A DNA stretch of 64,000 bases, taken from assembly GCF_949987515.2 (NCBI RefSeq), contig NC_082694.2, forward strand, positions 57,844,080 through 57,908,079, written 5' to 3'. Under the pieces are notes generated by a model. It was not told where the DNA came from. It saw only the letters and a list, made by a program, of their open reading frames with translations, and ran no database searches. Positions within the stretch are counted from its first letter, which is position 1; each line of letters begins with the position of its first letter. Source of the DNA: Delphinus delphis (Eukaryota; Chordata; Mammalia; Artiodactyla; Delphinidae). Made by a program: the position numbers and the translations under genes. Below, in pieces: positions 24,401 to 36,453 of the stretch.

Positions 24401-24537
24401 ACCCCCCCCACCCCCCCGCCCCGCAATCCTTATCTGCTTGTGTCAGCAGCTCCTAGCCAGCGTATTGCTGTGCAGGTCTGGTAAGTAGGAAAAACACGGA
24501 GTGAGGATTTCAGAGAAAATCATTGATACCTCCCCGG

Positions 24538-24576
24538 ATCCCTCCGCTAAAGGAAAGCTTCCTTTAGCGGGGGGAT
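24538..24576. repeat. 39-bp near-perfect palindrome
   Basis: Left arm 24538-24555 and right arm 24559-24576 are 18 bases each, with a three-base centre (AGC). 17 of 18 positions are Watson-Crick complements and the other is a T/G. The inner part is CCGCTAAAGGAA / TTCCTTTAGCGG. It lies at the upstream edge of the CpG island. It could bind a dimeric factor, form a cruciform, or fold if transcribed. Confidence 0.9.
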
Positions 24577-25219
24577 AGAAAGTGGAGGAAGAAAGATATA
24601 TCTGGCTGAACAATTTCAGAGGTGAGAAACGGGTGGGTGAGCCAGGGTGGCGGTTCTGTCTGTGGGTGAGGGGAGGAAGGTGGCAAAGAAAAGTTGCAGC
24701 GTCGGTCTGCGCGTGTACTCCATGGGCTGGGCGCCGGGGAAAGCGCTAGCGTGCGGCCGGGACGCACTGCGGGGCCGAGAGCCGGGAGGACGTCGAAAAA
24801 CCTCCGCGGCCGAGGCTGGGAGGCTGGAATTGCTGCCCGCCCGCCCGGAGCTCCAAAAACGCGCCGGCTCCTCTCGCCCGCGGTGGCCGAGGCCGCCGGG
24901 GTGGGGGCGCGCGGGGGGCCGGGGCGCCGGCGGCGGCGGCGGGGCGGAGCGCGCGTGAGAGCGAGTGCGAGGCTGCGGGCGGCGGGCTGGCGGGCGAGTG
25001 TGCGCGGGAGGAAGGGAGGGAGGGGAGCGGAGCGCGCGCGCCGCCCGGGCCCCGGCCCTCCCAGCCTCCCGGCCTCCGCGCTGCCTCCCGCCCGCGCGCA
25101 CCGGCTGCCTGCCGCCGCCGACGCTCCTGCTCGCGCCGGCGCTGCATGGGAGCTTGCCCGCCGCCGCCCGCTTTGTGCTTCCCCCCGAAGATGGGAGCGA
25201 CCTTTCCCAGCTCGGGAGC

Positions 25220-25229
25220 TATTTAAAAG
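25220..25229 (+). promoter_or_regulatory. TATA-like element
   Basis: TATTTAAAAG fits the TBP-binding pattern. A start 25-30 bases downstream would fall near 25250 and leave a first exon of about 50 bases before the donor. TATA-like boxes inside CpG islands are uncommon, so the match may be fortuitous. Confidence 0.4.
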
Positions 25230-25249
25230 GAGGGAGTGCGCCGTCTTTC

Positions 25250-25301
25250 CTACTAACGTGGAGGAACGGGGGAAGGATCCAGCCGCACTCCCCCAAACCA
25301 G
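25250..25301 (+). other. SLC8A1: Candidate SLC8A1 non-coding first exon
   Basis: The 3' end is set by AAACCAG|GTAGGATCT (cut after 25301), a good mammalian donor. The 5' end is uncertain: about 25250 if the TATA-like box works, or further upstream with dispersed starts typical of CpG islands. The 52 bases contain no ATG, and neither does the exon 2 leader before 44799. A transcript joining the two would therefore have the NCX1 start codon as its first ATG. No second donor of equal quality is seen close by. Confidence 0.5.
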
Positions 25302-26444
25302 GTAGGATCTTCGGAAGGGCAGCAGAAAGGATTTGGTCAGATACCGCCAACTGTTTTCCATTTGTTCAGAAGGCTACACTTCCCTCCGCTTTGGCAAAGG
25401 ACCAGCTCCTAAATTGTGTGTGTCTGTGTGTGTCCCCACCCATTTTCTGGGGGTGTCCGCGCTTCTCGGGGAGTGAAATTGCTCTGGCTGGTGCGTCTGG
25501 GCGTTGAGGGTGCCCGCCTGCCAGTGCCGGCTGCCGGAGCAAGAAAGGGCTGCTGAGGAGAGATGCTGCACCCTGCACCGCCCTGGGCTTAAGGATTCAG
25601 GGCGCGAAGAGCGAAGTCCACCCGGAATGCAACGCTGCTGGGGATCCAGGCGTCCCCACACACTGGGCTCTGCTCCGCGGTCACCCCTCCTCCCGGTAAT
25701 CCCTGGGGTCTTCCCCAAGGCCACACTCGCGAGTCTCCTCTTTTCCGGCCAGCCCTGGGTGCTCCTTCAGCATCGACTGCGGAGAGGAGGGAGGTGTGGC
25801 CGGGGCGGGGGGACAGGCAAGGGAGAGAAGCGGCGGGGGAGTGGGCTGCAGGGTCCCAGTCTCTGGGCACCCAGCCCGAGTGTGCGTTGGGGATCCTGCG
25901 CGCAGAGGCATCTTTCCCCAGGACATTCGAAGGGAACTTTGCCACTGCATTGTCTGCCTCCGGAGCTTCGCTGGCTCTTGGGGAAATGGTCTGTGTTCTG
26001 AGACGTGAGGATATCCTTCTTGGATCCTCCTTAATGAAGAAGAGGGAGGTCTTCTGGGTGGACGGTAGGCTACAGAAACCAAATCCACCCAGGCGATGCT
26101 TTTAAAAATATAGTATGTGCGCCTCCGTGGTTTTTCAATTCCCCCTTCCCTTACGGATTGTGTTGACTGATGAATGGCTTGGGCCGGCAATTCGTATTTC
26201 CCTCTCCAGACAAAGTGGCAATGGTTGGGTTGGGAGCAGAGTGATCAAATTTAACAAAGAATTTTGTGAGAAAAAGCAATGTGCTTGGTGTCCGCAGTCG
26301 CTGGAAAGAAAGTCCTGCTTTGCACTAGGTATTTGTTTAACCCCTCTTTGCCTGGCTCCCTTGCTGGCGCTGTCTACTGCTAGTCAGCCACTAGTGGTTG
26401 TGAATATAACAATACAAACTTTGTCCTGCTGGAGGTGTAAAGAC

Positions 26445-26477
<33 letters not shown>

Positions 26478-26730
26478 ATCAGTAGGAGGTGAAGTGGAAG
26501 AAGCTTTTTAAAAAATGACGGATGTAAAGACAGTACAGGCATCCCTATCATGGAGGAGCTAGTAGAGTAGATGGAGAGTCTGATCAGATCTGGTTAAAGG
26601 CATAGCTTGGGTCTCTCCGAATAGGAGCAGCTGAACATCCACAGTCTAGCATCTGTGTGAAGATTTCCTAAGGGAAATGGGGTGCAACCAGGAGGGGATT
26701 CTGAAAGCATACCTCCCACCCACACTCCCC

Positions 26731-26732
<2 letters not shown>

Positions 26733-26773
<41 letters not shown>
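26733..26773. repeat. (CA)n microsatellite
   Basis: About 20 CA units, followed by CGCACTCACTCACTCAC. The 'CVCVCV' frames across it are artefacts of the repeat. Confidence 0.95.
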
Positions 26774-26777
<4 letters not shown>

Positions 26778-27439
26778 TCACTCACTCACTTGCACGTTTT
26801 CTCTTTCTCAGAGCTACTTGTGCAGCAAGTCAGGAAAAGAGGGAGGAAAATGTATTGAGATGTTTCATTCATTTCAGAAAAGAAGACAAAGCCGGAATAG
26901 GAGTGATTGCTTTGAGGCTCCTCTTTCAAATCCTGTGTTGCTTGAATTTACCTCTATGGGTTTGCTAAACTTGCTTAATTGTGAGGTTAGTCTCGCGTGA
27001 AAAAAAGGAGGAAGAGAGAGCTAGCTTGCTCCATCTTTGGGGCCTTGAGAGTGAGAAGGTGGGGAAAGATCCCCTTATTTCCTCAGAAGCAGTATGTGTT
27101 TTCTTAAATGGTTTTCATTTTAGGGACTCTGCCTGCTTGAAGGATTCCATTTGGATCTGAGGGCTCTTTAGCTAGGATTTCTCCCACCTACTAAAAAAGG
27201 AGCCTTAATTTTTTCCCCCTAAACTGGCTCTTTTATTAACTATGGCATGATTAATTCCCAGGGAAAAAGAAAAAAAAACTGGACAGAGGTAAACTGTTGT
27301 TCACTCCTGAGCTGTGCAGGGACAGCAAAGAATGTAAGTGTCCATGACAATCAGACTTCCTTTACTCTGTCTTAAAAGCTTAGCAGGGCTGGAAGAGGAG
27401 TGTAACAAATTAAAAGAATATGAAGGCTGTGCTTTATAT

Positions 27440-27500
27440 CTATCTATCTGTGTACCTGTCTACCTACCTACCTACTGTCTATCTTTCTATTTACTTTATC
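27440..27500. repeat. TATC/TACC tetranucleotide patch
   Basis: Imperfect runs of TATC, TACC and TGTC units ('tatctatctatctg', 'tacctacctacctac'). Confidence 0.8.
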
Positions 27501-28884
27501 ATTACTATTTAATGGTTTCTACTGTATCATTTTGGATTAAGTACTAGTTGACCCTTTTGTTGACCATGAAAGGGAAGAAAAATGCATAGCCCTAGCAGTG
27601 CTTTAACTACAAATGAAATTACAAAAGGAAGGTGAAATTGCAAAAAGAAGGTGAAGTATAGTCAGTAACACCTACAGGACTATTTGCAGGAATTACATTA
27701 ATTGCTCTTTCAAACTTACTATGTGTTGAAAATAAAATATTCCAGGAGAGCTTCAGCATTTTGTTAGCAAGCTATATTTAAGATGTTTTTTATCAGACAA
27801 AAATAGACTTTTATTTATCTTGCAAAGTAAACGCATAGTTCCTTCCCTGTAAGTACTTAATCTGTTTCTTTGACAAAATAAATGGTGAGAAGAGCTCTGT
27901 AGATCCAACGAAGTTGCAAGTACAAAGCATACATTTAGCTCATGGATGGGTTTTTCTCAAAGTAAGTGCATTTTAGGACTGTACCATCTGATTTTCATGT
28001 TGCAATTCAGTAACACAGGCCCTTTCTCCGTGATGACTTCAGGTAGAGGAAGAAAAGCACGTAGGTAAGAAGCGAGCAGTCTGCCCCATCAGCATGGAAA
28101 TAAACAAGATCTAAATTGGAATAGAAAGTAAATCTGGAAAAAGAAATACACAATTAAAAGAGGATGGTAGAGCACATACCTTGCAAGCTTGATATTTTTG
28201 CTGTATGTATGTATGTTGCTTTTCTCTAAAAATTGTTGCTTTACATTTGCTAACAACTTAGGAATCAGGGTGCTGAGATCTCACTTCTTCCAGATCCTTC
28301 CATCCTCTTTTATTTTTTTTCCTCTAAGGGATAAATGTCTCGTCAAAACGTCTTCCAGTATCATCCATACCTCATGGTTCGACCTCTCGTCATAACCTCT
28401 ACCAAACGGTTTCCCATCTGATCCAATTCTTCTGCTCCCTCTTGTGGCAAATGTTCTCCCTGACTTTCCCTAGATTTCAGAATCCATTCCCTCAGCTGCC
28501 TATCACTTAGGTTCTAATTTTCAGTGGTAATTGATGCTAACGAAGGCAGTAGGTTGCTGAACTCGCTGCTTCCAATTTTCTCTCTGAACAAAGGGAGGTC
28601 TATCCCCTGGAGACGTCCTTGAGATTTAGTGGAAGTAAACGTCAGGTGCTGTCTGACCCACTGAGAGGGACTGGGTTCTGGGAAAGTGAGCTTTCAGAGT
28701 CTTGCCTCTGAGACTCTGATTTGGACTCAGGGCTAGTCCAGTGGGGCCTCATTAAGTGAAGTGGGATTATTTTCAGTTTTCTTTTTTTCTCTTCCAAAAG
28801 ATACCTGTGTGTGAATGTGTCTGCATCTGTCCTCTCTCTTTTTCTCTCTCTTCCTGCCTCCCTCTCTCCCTCCTCAGCCTCTCA

Positions 28885-28892
28885 CACGCACG

Positions 28893-28927
<35 letters not shown>

Positions 28928-28983
28928 GCCCATGCAGGCCAAAGGGCACATGCATACGCACGTGCGCACACGCACACGCACAC
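28885..28983. repeat. CA/CG-rich microsatellite
   Basis: (CACG)n, then (CA)n, with a second CA/CGCA stretch near 28960-28983. Frames across it on both strands are spurious. Confidence 0.9.
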
Positions 28984-28989
28984 ACTTCA

Positions 28990-30170
28990 CAAAAGATATA
29001 CAGCACATATTTTGAAAACAACTAATCAATGATTAGGTTCTCAATAGGGTTTGTAAATCAAACAGCTCATTTTCTGAACTGGAGACTCCGAGGGTAAACT
29101 ACTCTTACTGGCATGATTTCCTCACAAGCAGTTGAGAATACAGATGAGACCAGGCGTCTTTTGCTAGCGTGTTGACTCAACTTGGAAGACAGTTGCTCGC
29201 AGCCCATGAGGCCTCAAGTGTTTGTTGTAGGCTCTCTTTGTTGTCAACTATGTTTTGAACCCTAAGTGTTTTATGTCTACATTTGTGATTGTCCTTTGAT
29301 CGGCGCAGCCAAGAGTGTATAGTAAGTAACAGGATAGACCAAGGTTCACGAGAATCCCATTTTCTCGCTACCTGAAACTTTCTAGCCAATTTCAGGAGGA
29401 GGAGGAGAATGTAGGGAAGGAGAAAAGTCCTGAAGTGATGGAAAGCAGCTGAAGTGATGGAAGTGTGTTTGTGATCAGGGGCAAGTATGTTATAGGCAGC
29501 TGTCTAGAAAGTGATTTGAGAAGCACAAAACATCCCTGGATTCAAAGCATTTATCCTTCAGCCAATGTAGGATCAGAAATTCTCAGTATTAGAGACATTC
29601 ATTTGAATAAAGTAATTCTATCTAGTAGATCCCTAATAGAACGCAACGAGATTACCTAGGAAAGAGCTACCATTCCTTCTCACAAACCATTCGCATCTGT
29701 TCGTTTACTAACTTGGATTGGTTTATCAGATCAGCTGGCAGAAAAGTTCTGAGCGCTGGAACACAGGATGATGCAGAGGAAGTGAAAGAAGTTTGAAATG
29801 GGTTGCTGTCCAGTTAGTGCCCCCAGAGGGCCATTCTGATGGGGAAGTACCCGGGAACCAGGCTGCTGAAGTGGGGTGGGGGGGGTAGAGAGTAGCCAGA
29901 CAGAGGCAAAGATAAACTGTCACCCTGACATTTTACTTCTGGGTCAGCAAAGGTAACAAAAATTTGATCTTTCTTGAAAATTTACTCTTCTGAGAAATGG
30001 GTGAAATATGTCCCGTAGTGTGAAATCATATGCTTAAAGTCTTGAATGGCTTCTACTGTATCATTTTGGAATATTCATACTAGTAACCTAGAACACTAGT
30101 GTGATACTTGTTCGGACAAATGTTTTTTTTGCATATGTAATAGACATAGGAACATAAATGTAGATATTAG
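28990..30170 (+). other. Intron 1: nothing recognised
   Basis: Non-coding, mostly unique. It contains a small direct repeat ('ctgaagtgatggaa' near 29431 and 29448) and a G-run at 29872-29887. No exon or named repeat. Confidence 0.4.
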
Positions 30171-30190
30171 AGTCCATCTTAATTTTTTAG

Positions 30191-30512
30191 TTTAATTTAT
30201 TTTTTTAAAATGACATGTCACTTTAAATTTTTATTTATTTATTTATTTTTGGCTGTGTTGGGTCTTCGTTTCTGTGCGAGGGCGTTCTCTAGTTGCGGCG
30301 AGCGGGGTACACTCTTCATCGCGGTGCGCGGGCCTCTCACTGTCGCGGCCTCTCTTGTTGCAGAGCACAGGCTCCAGACGCGCAGGCTCAGTAGTTGTGG
30401 CTCACGGGCCCAGTTGCTCCGTGGCCTGTGGGATCTTCCCAGACCAGGGCTCGAACCCGTGTCCCCTGCATTGGCAGGCAGATTCTCAACCACTGCGCCA
30501 CCAGGGAAGCCC
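30191..30512 (-). mobile_element. CHR-type SINE, long form, with TSD
   Basis: Minus-strand copy with the T-rich tail 'tatttatttatttttggc' first and the head 'ccaccagggaagcccc' last. Flanking direct repeats CATCTTAATTTTTTAG at 30175-30190 and 30513-30528 are identical. It is the long form like the 7164 copy, but better preserved. Confidence 0.93.
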
Positions 30513-30528
30513 CATCTTAATTTTTTAG

Positions 30529-32995
30529 AAAAGATAGAAAAAGTCATCACTCTGTAGATGTCATTGCATGTGAAGTCAGAATAAGTTAATAATTTCCTGC
30601 TTGAATCTAACGTGAAATGAAGTCAAACAGACAAGAGAGTGATTCAGCAATTTTCTTCAATCCAACTGTGATATTTATTGAGCACTCAGTGTATGCAAGG
30701 CACTGCGCTGGGCTTTTCAGAGAATGCAGATGCTGAAGAGGAGTTATGTGATGTTTGTTGAATACCCATTATGTTGCAGACATCAGTCTAAGCACTTTGT
30801 ACATGTTTTCTCACTTAACACCGTTGCAAGAAAGCATCCTGATCTTGACTTAAAGATGATGACTATGGCTCGGTGAAATAACTTGTCCAAGAGTGAATAG
30901 GTGATGGTACCCGTTTTTGAGGCTGTTTCAAAGCCATGCGCAAAACATGCTCTTTGCGCTGTGTTCCCTGTTCTTAGGGATGTACGGTCTAGAACGCCTA
31001 AACACTGGGCTGAGTGAGGTAGATGGATGGCTGCAGCTATCTAATGAGCCCAGTGCTTTAGAGTTGAGAGGAAGAAGAGAACATTGGAAAAGGCTTCATG
31101 GAGGAGGAGGAAGCATTTTAGTTGGTTCTCAAAGAGTGAAAGGACTTTGCAAATAAATAAAGCCTCGCTATTTTTAAAACATGTAAACCAGCCCCAGCTA
31201 ATTTATGACAAGGACCACCCTGGAGCAAGGTTAGGGCCATTTCCAGACTTCAAGCTAGCTGCATGTCCCGGTTAAGACCATGCCATGGGAACTGTGGATC
31301 TGAAACAGATGCTAGCATAAATCACTGCTCACATGTATTTTACACGGGAACCCAAAATTGATGAATTTCCAGCATGCCTTGGAGGAGAGAAGCTGTATCA
31401 GTCTGAGAGGTGAAGCAAGGAACAGACCTTAAATTTGACGGTTATGTTTTCTGGGCCATCACAGGTGGTTTTTCTTTCTTTCTTGAGCACCGAATGGCTC
31501 TGATGCTTTCTCCCTTGAGCTTCTCCAGTTCCTCACTTCTGCTTCCCCCTAGAGCACAGGACCCAGGGCCCCCTTTGGCTCTGCTCTGTTCAATGTATAG
31601 CACCCAGTTGCAGCAGGTTTAGAGAATGGGTCTGCTTACTCTACACGGCAACCTCCACTTCCCCTCTGCACCTTGGTAGTGCCCCCAAAGTGAGTGGCAT
31701 CAGCCAGGGGCAAAAGGATAGAGCTTGGGGAGGGGCTCAGTCACGTGTCACATGTCCCTCAGAAGTTGCAGGTTGTCACTCTTCCAAAACCATCTGCCTT
31801 TCAAATGTTGGGGGATGTGAGCCCCCTGGAGCTGAAATTTGTGAGTTGATGTTGGACACAGTTGTTGACTCTTCCCCCCCGCCCCCCCCCCCCGCCCCCG
31901 CCCTTAACTCCTCACTTTCTTCTGGTCATGCAGCTGCCCCTGGCCCTTTTTCGGAACTTCTCCTTATCAGTGCTCGTGCTGCTTAGACCCATAGCTAGCA
32001 CTGGAAGACACATCAGAGCTCATCTAGTTTTTTTATTAACAAATAAGCAAATGGAGGCCATAGGAAATTAAATGACTCAATAAGAGTGAAATGGGACATT
32101 ATTGAATCTAGATCTATGACTCTGAAGTCATTTCACCAAAGTTACATCTCCCTTTTTTCTTTGATAATATAGAAGCCCTCTAGAAATGTGCCTGTGTTTT
32201 CTGGCCTCAGGAGTCCGTGGATGTCTAGCAATGATTTCCTCAGGTGGAAAGAAAACTATGAATTTGCTTCTATATCGAGGATATTGACAAAAGCAATGAA
32301 GTTCCCTATGGTACTCAGACCAGAGTTCTCTGAGGTCAGCAGGCATATCATTGTTAGTTTTAATATTTGTTTGAATTCAACAAATGGCATATTTAACATT
32401 GTGCAAGATCCTTAACTTTTCTGTGCCTCATTTTCTTCATCTATTAAATGGGAGTAATAGTAGTAAAGAACCTTATGGGGTTTTTGTGAGGAATAATACA
32501 TTAATGCTTGTAAAACATTTGGAACTGCCTCTGGCACCTGAGTGCTCAGTGAGGATTGGTCCTTACTACTTGAGAGATGACCAGTGAGAGAGCACTGTTT
32601 CTACCTGTGCGCCTTTATGTGGACATGCTAATTGCGAAGGTCGCCATGGAGAGCTCGAAAATAAGGGCATACATAAGGACTACACCAAAAGTCACAAAGC
32701 TGTTTTTCAAAGCCACATAGTAAATATTTTTGACTTTGTGGACCACAGAGCCTGTCACAGCTACTCAACACTGCTGTTGTAGCATGAAAGCCGTTGACGA
32801 TACTTAAACGCGTGAACATGCTGTGTTCTGTAAAACATTGTTTACTTACACTGAAATTTGAACATCATATAATTTTCATGTCATGAAATATTGTTTTTTT
32901 AAATTTTTTTCAATCATTTCAAAATGTAAAAAAAAATTAAATAGGCATTATAAAAACAGGCGGTGGGCTGAATATGACCTGTTGGCCATAGTTTG
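30529..32995 (+). other. Intron 1 with old MIR scraps and C-run
   Basis: MIR-like pieces occur at 30755-30910 ('gcactttgtacatgttttct', 'cttgtccaagagtgaatagg') and 32400-32540 ('ctgtgcctcattttcttcat'). A C-run lies at about 31875-31905. No exon is evident. The 98-codon frame at 31690-31986 crosses the C-run and looks spurious. Confidence 0.4.
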
Positions 32996-33002
32996 CCAAC
33001 TC

Positions 33003-33135
33003 TTTTTTTTTTAATAGATCTTTATTGGAGTATAATTGCTTCACAATACCATGTTAGTTTCTGTTGCACAACAAAGCGAATCAGTCATATGCATACACAT
33101 GTCCCCATATCCCCTCCCTCTTGAGCCTCCCTTGA
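33003..33135 (-). mobile_element. L1 3'-end fragment
   Basis: It opens with a T-run and 'aatagatctttattggagta', then 'agtttctgttgcacaacaaa' and 'gtccccatatcccctccctc'. This is the reversed 3' tail of a cetartiodactyl L1, severely 5'-truncated. Confidence 0.75.
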
Positions 33136-33594
33136 GACACAGATTGTAAGAGATACACACAGGCCGTCTTAGGGGGCTGCAGGAAACCCAGCAATAGGGG
33201 TTGGTGTCGTGGAAGAGATCTGGCCTAGAAACTTAGACACCTTGTTTTAGAGCCTGGCTCTGTCACTTCTGAGATGCATGGCTTTGAAAAAGTCTTTTAA
33301 GTTATGATGACCTGAGTTTTCATGTGGGGGAAAAAGGGGAAGGGGCAACGTGAGATGACTTTTAGGGGCCTTCCTGGCACTAAACGCATTTTAATGAAGG
33401 GGAATTGGACATTCGAGATGGGTCATGGAGGACGGGTAGAAAAGCATGAGAAAGAAAAACAGGGTGCATATTTGGGTAATTTTTATTTAGTAACTCAGTT
33501 GTCTACCAGGAACAGTAAGCCTGGGGAGTTAGACAGGCAACATATTGATGACCTTGATTGCCAAAATGAGGGATCAGAATATCATAGCTTGGGG

Positions 33595-33735
33595 TTGTTA
33601 GCCAAATTCCTCAGTTTTACAGATCAGGCTGAGAAAGGGAAAATGACTTGTCCAAGGCCACATGACTGGCCAGTGAGAGCCAAGACCAGCACTCATTTCT
33701 TTTGGCTCCTAGACCAACGACCCTTCCAATCTACC
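33595..33735 (-). mobile_element. MIR SINE fossil
   Basis: 'cctcagttttacagatcagg', 'gacttgtccaaggccacatg' and 'cagtgagagccaagaccag' read as MIR in reverse. Confidence 0.6.
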
Positions 33736-33999
33736 ATATTGCCCCCAGCAGCATGCAATTAATTTCAAATGTCTGACTATGACCTCAGAGGGGAAAACTC
33801 TCATGTAAATTACGGAAGCTGTTTTTAGTATTGTCTAAACATGATCTCAATGCCCAGCATATCTAAGAAGGTAGGTCTGTGAGTAATCCCATTACAGAGA
33901 AGGGTAATTGCATAAGTGTTAACCTAAGGCCTTGCACTACAGCAACCTTTAGCCTGGCTTCCTGCTGAGTGTCTTTTAAAAAGTTTTGACTCATGTTAT

Positions 34000-34265
34000 T
34001 TCATCAGCAGTCTTCCCTAATACCCTAGTAGGTCAGGTTCTCCATTACTGACTCTTGTAGGACTGTGTTTTTCCTTCATAGCATTTATCAATTAATAAAT
34101 GCTTCTTTCTGTAACAATTTAAATTAACATCTATCATCTGTCTTCCCATCTAGATAATAAATTCAGGGACGAGAGAGATTGTGTCTTGTTTAGTTCATGG
34201 TTCTAGCCCCGCATATCTTGCCAGATGTATAATAGACATTCAGTGTTTGCTGAATGAAGGAAGGA
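34000..34265 (+). mobile_element. L2 fossil, 3' end
   Basis: 'ttccttcatagcatttatca', 'agataataaattcagggac' and 'tttgctgaatgaaggaagg' follow the L2 terminal order. Confidence 0.6.
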
Positions 34266-35840
34266 ATGCATGTTCTCTCATTAGTCATTGATCCTGGTGA
34301 AAACAGTCCTTGCTTAAGCAAGGACTTAATAGGCAGGTTACTATTTTCACTTGTTAATGAAATGATTAAATGATGAGTATTTCTTTCTCCACTAAATTTT
34401 TTCTCTTTTTCAAAAGCTCCTGTGTAATCCTCACCAATCACAAAAAGACAATAACATAATAGTTGTGGCATAGTTACCAACATTAAAACCATAAGCCATA
34501 AGCCGATATTTAAACAATTCTTCAAATACAGGTGTATGGGATTGGTTTAAAGGACATGTTCACTAGATACCTTACCTAGTAGAGAAACTGTATGTTTCAT
34601 AAACTGTGTTCAGGGTTTTGTGTAAAAAGTTCATATTTTCCCTCCCAAAAAGCTACTCAATTTATTTCTGTAAACAAAAATTTGGTTAGTTCCTTTTTAA
34701 GCTGCTTCCATTTAAAAAATGGATTTTTTGTGTATACGTACACACCTAGTTTTAGACCCATGTCACTGTATATATTGTCAGGAACTTTAGAATATTGATG
34801 AAGGGTCACCATTATGTGAGTATCAACTTGAGGTTTTTTTTTTTTTTTTTAATTTCTTTTTACTTCCTACTTCTGTTCTCCTCAAGAGCATCTTATTCTT
34901 TAAAGGATTATGCTTTTTGACTATGCAGGAAACTATAAAAGACCTACAAACTTCGAGTTGATAGGGTCGTATCCCCCAAACAGCAGTCTGCTCGAAGATG
35001 AAGCTTAATGATGCAGGGAGAAAGCTGATGAAATTCACCAGCCTCTCTTCACATAACCAGTATTTTCCTTATTAAAAAAGATTTTTTTAAAAAAGACATC
35101 TGCATGTTCCTATCACATAGCTTGAAATTGGAGTCTGTGTTAAACATCCCCAGTCCCAAGAAGCAGACTAGAAAGCCAGAAGAGGGACTGCAAAGATTTA
35201 CCCTTGAGTTGAAGGAACAGGGGAGTTGGTGAGGCTCCACCCAGAGCCCCTCATGTGAAGAGCACAGCTCTCCTCACCACCTAAGCCTTCCAGTTTGGGG
35301 TTTTCGTTGCTGTGTACTGTTGACCTCTGTTCAGGGCTTGTGGACAGAACCTGATTAGAAGGTCTCTGAAGCCTTCCGTGGGTCTGGTTCTTTGTCCTGT
35401 GTCTAGGTGGAGTCCTAGCCATCCTTAGCTGTTTCTCCTTAAGGAAAGCAGAACAAACCCTTGGCAAAATTATGAAGTACGTGTAAGTTACTCCCAATGA
35501 TTTTATCTCCTCTTTGGGGGGCCCTGTTGATGCTCCCGTTAGGGTCCATTTTTCTCTACCCTCTTCTGTCTTACCTCACACACACAGTCACCAAGGGGCT
35601 TCATATTTTGATGCTGTCTGGGGTCCCAATCTGTGACAACGAGAGCCCATCTGATACACTATTTCATATCAACAACTTACTGATATTACAACAAACACTA
35701 TCTTCTAATTTTAAGGTACTGCCTTCCATCGAGGACCTTATTTAAGTCCTCTGCTCTCCAGTCTTTGTTTGCTAAACATGCCCGATGCCCTTTATGCCAG
35801 TTTTTTCCTCCTACCCAGTTCTGCCTTTCTACCCTACGTG
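34266..35840 (+). other. Intron 1: nothing recognised
   Basis: Non-coding. A T16-type run lies at 34837-34852. No splice-supported exon or confident repeat is seen. Frames on the minus strand near 35198-35497 lack family resemblance. Confidence 0.4.
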
Positions 35841-35844
35841 CCAA

Positions 35845-36275
35845 TGCCAAGACCATCCATATCAGAATCACCTAGGGTGCTCGGGAAAATTCAGATTTGG
35901 GGGTTCCTCCTTAGAGATACTGTGTATCTGATGATAGGGCCCAGTTGTCTGCACTTCAGTGAATTTTCCAGATGATCCTTAGGTGACCTGAAGTTGAAAA
36001 AGCGTTGTTCTATGCCTTTTGTCATATCATTGCTTCCTTCTGGAATGTCCTCAACTCTCTCCGACTTCTGTCATCCTTCTAGTCCCCTCCTTTTATGGAA
36101 TTTTCCATATTCTTCTATTCATGGTCATTTGAGTAACTATTACTGGAAGACTGTAACTTCGTCAGAAACAGGGGCCATGAGTCAATCATCTTTGAACTTC
36201 CCACGGTGTTTGGTCTGGTGCTTTGCACATAGAAGCCCTCCATAAGTGTTTGAGGAACAAATGAATGAATGATCC
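35845..36275 (+). mobile_element. MER5-like fossil followed by L2 3' end
   Basis: 35845-35995 has 'atcagaatcacctagggtgc' and 'ccagatgatccttaggtgac' (MER5A-like). 36000-36275 has 'ttccttctggaatgtcctc', 'ggtgctttgcacatagaag' and 'gaacaaatgaatgaatg' (L2 end). Confidence 0.6.
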
Positions 36276-36421
36276 CCTCTCTTAGAACTAGAACTATCAG
36301 GAGGGCTATACTTCACTGAAACAAAGGTCTGAAGGTGAAATGTCAACAGGCTAGTGTGGAAAATATTTTTAGGTAGGAAATCTTTTTTGGTGACCCAGAA
36401 ATAAATGCATGCATATGGCCT

Positions 36422-36453
36422 CATTTTTTTTTTTTTTTTTTTTTTTTTTTCAG
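36422..36453. repeat. Poly-T run
   Basis: Nearly 30 T in a row at about 36424-36450, ending 'cagtgtg'. No SINE body is attached that I recognise. Confidence 0.9.

Larger units (their letters stand above)
24640..25900 (+). promoter_or_regulatory. SLC8A1: CpG island, probable SLC8A1 brain-type promoter
   Basis: CpG density is highest at about 24700-25160, with a GC box GGGGCGG at 24941-24947 and many GCGC runs; moderate GC richness continues to about 25900. The island lies about 19.5 kb upstream of exon 2 on the coding strand and leads into a clean splice donor at 25301/25302. The SLC8A1 gene is known to have several tissue-specific promoters, of which the one used in brain and widely elsewhere is GC-rich with Sp1-type sites. 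Assignment to that promoter is inference from position and composition. The long open frames here (for example 24564-25361 minus, 24694-25305 plus) come from GC-rich, stop-poor sequence and resemble no protein. Confidence 0.65.
25901..28890 (+). other. SLC8A1: Intron 1, promoter-proximal part
   Basis: Non-coding. It holds an A-run of nearly 30 bases at about 26447-26474, a CA microsatellite at about 26733-26773, a TATC/TACC-rich patch at 27440-27500 and a 19-base direct duplication at 27615-27652. A repeat-poor 27700-28750 stretch could hold regulatory sequence. No exon is recognised. Confidence 0.4.

Noticed and set aside
24564..25361. 265-codon minus-strand and 203-codon plus-strand open frames in the CpG island
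   Set aside because: They overlap each other on both strands, are made of Arg/Pro/Ala/Gly runs and result from GC-rich, stop-poor sequence. No protein family is recognisable.
30210..30557. 103-115-codon frames around 30210-30557, 18131-18476 and 57635-58062
   Set aside because: They are translations of CHR SINE sequence on both strands.
33322..33762. 146-codon plus-strand frame
   Set aside because: Its 3' half runs through a reversed MIR and the rest shows no conserved motif or splice support.
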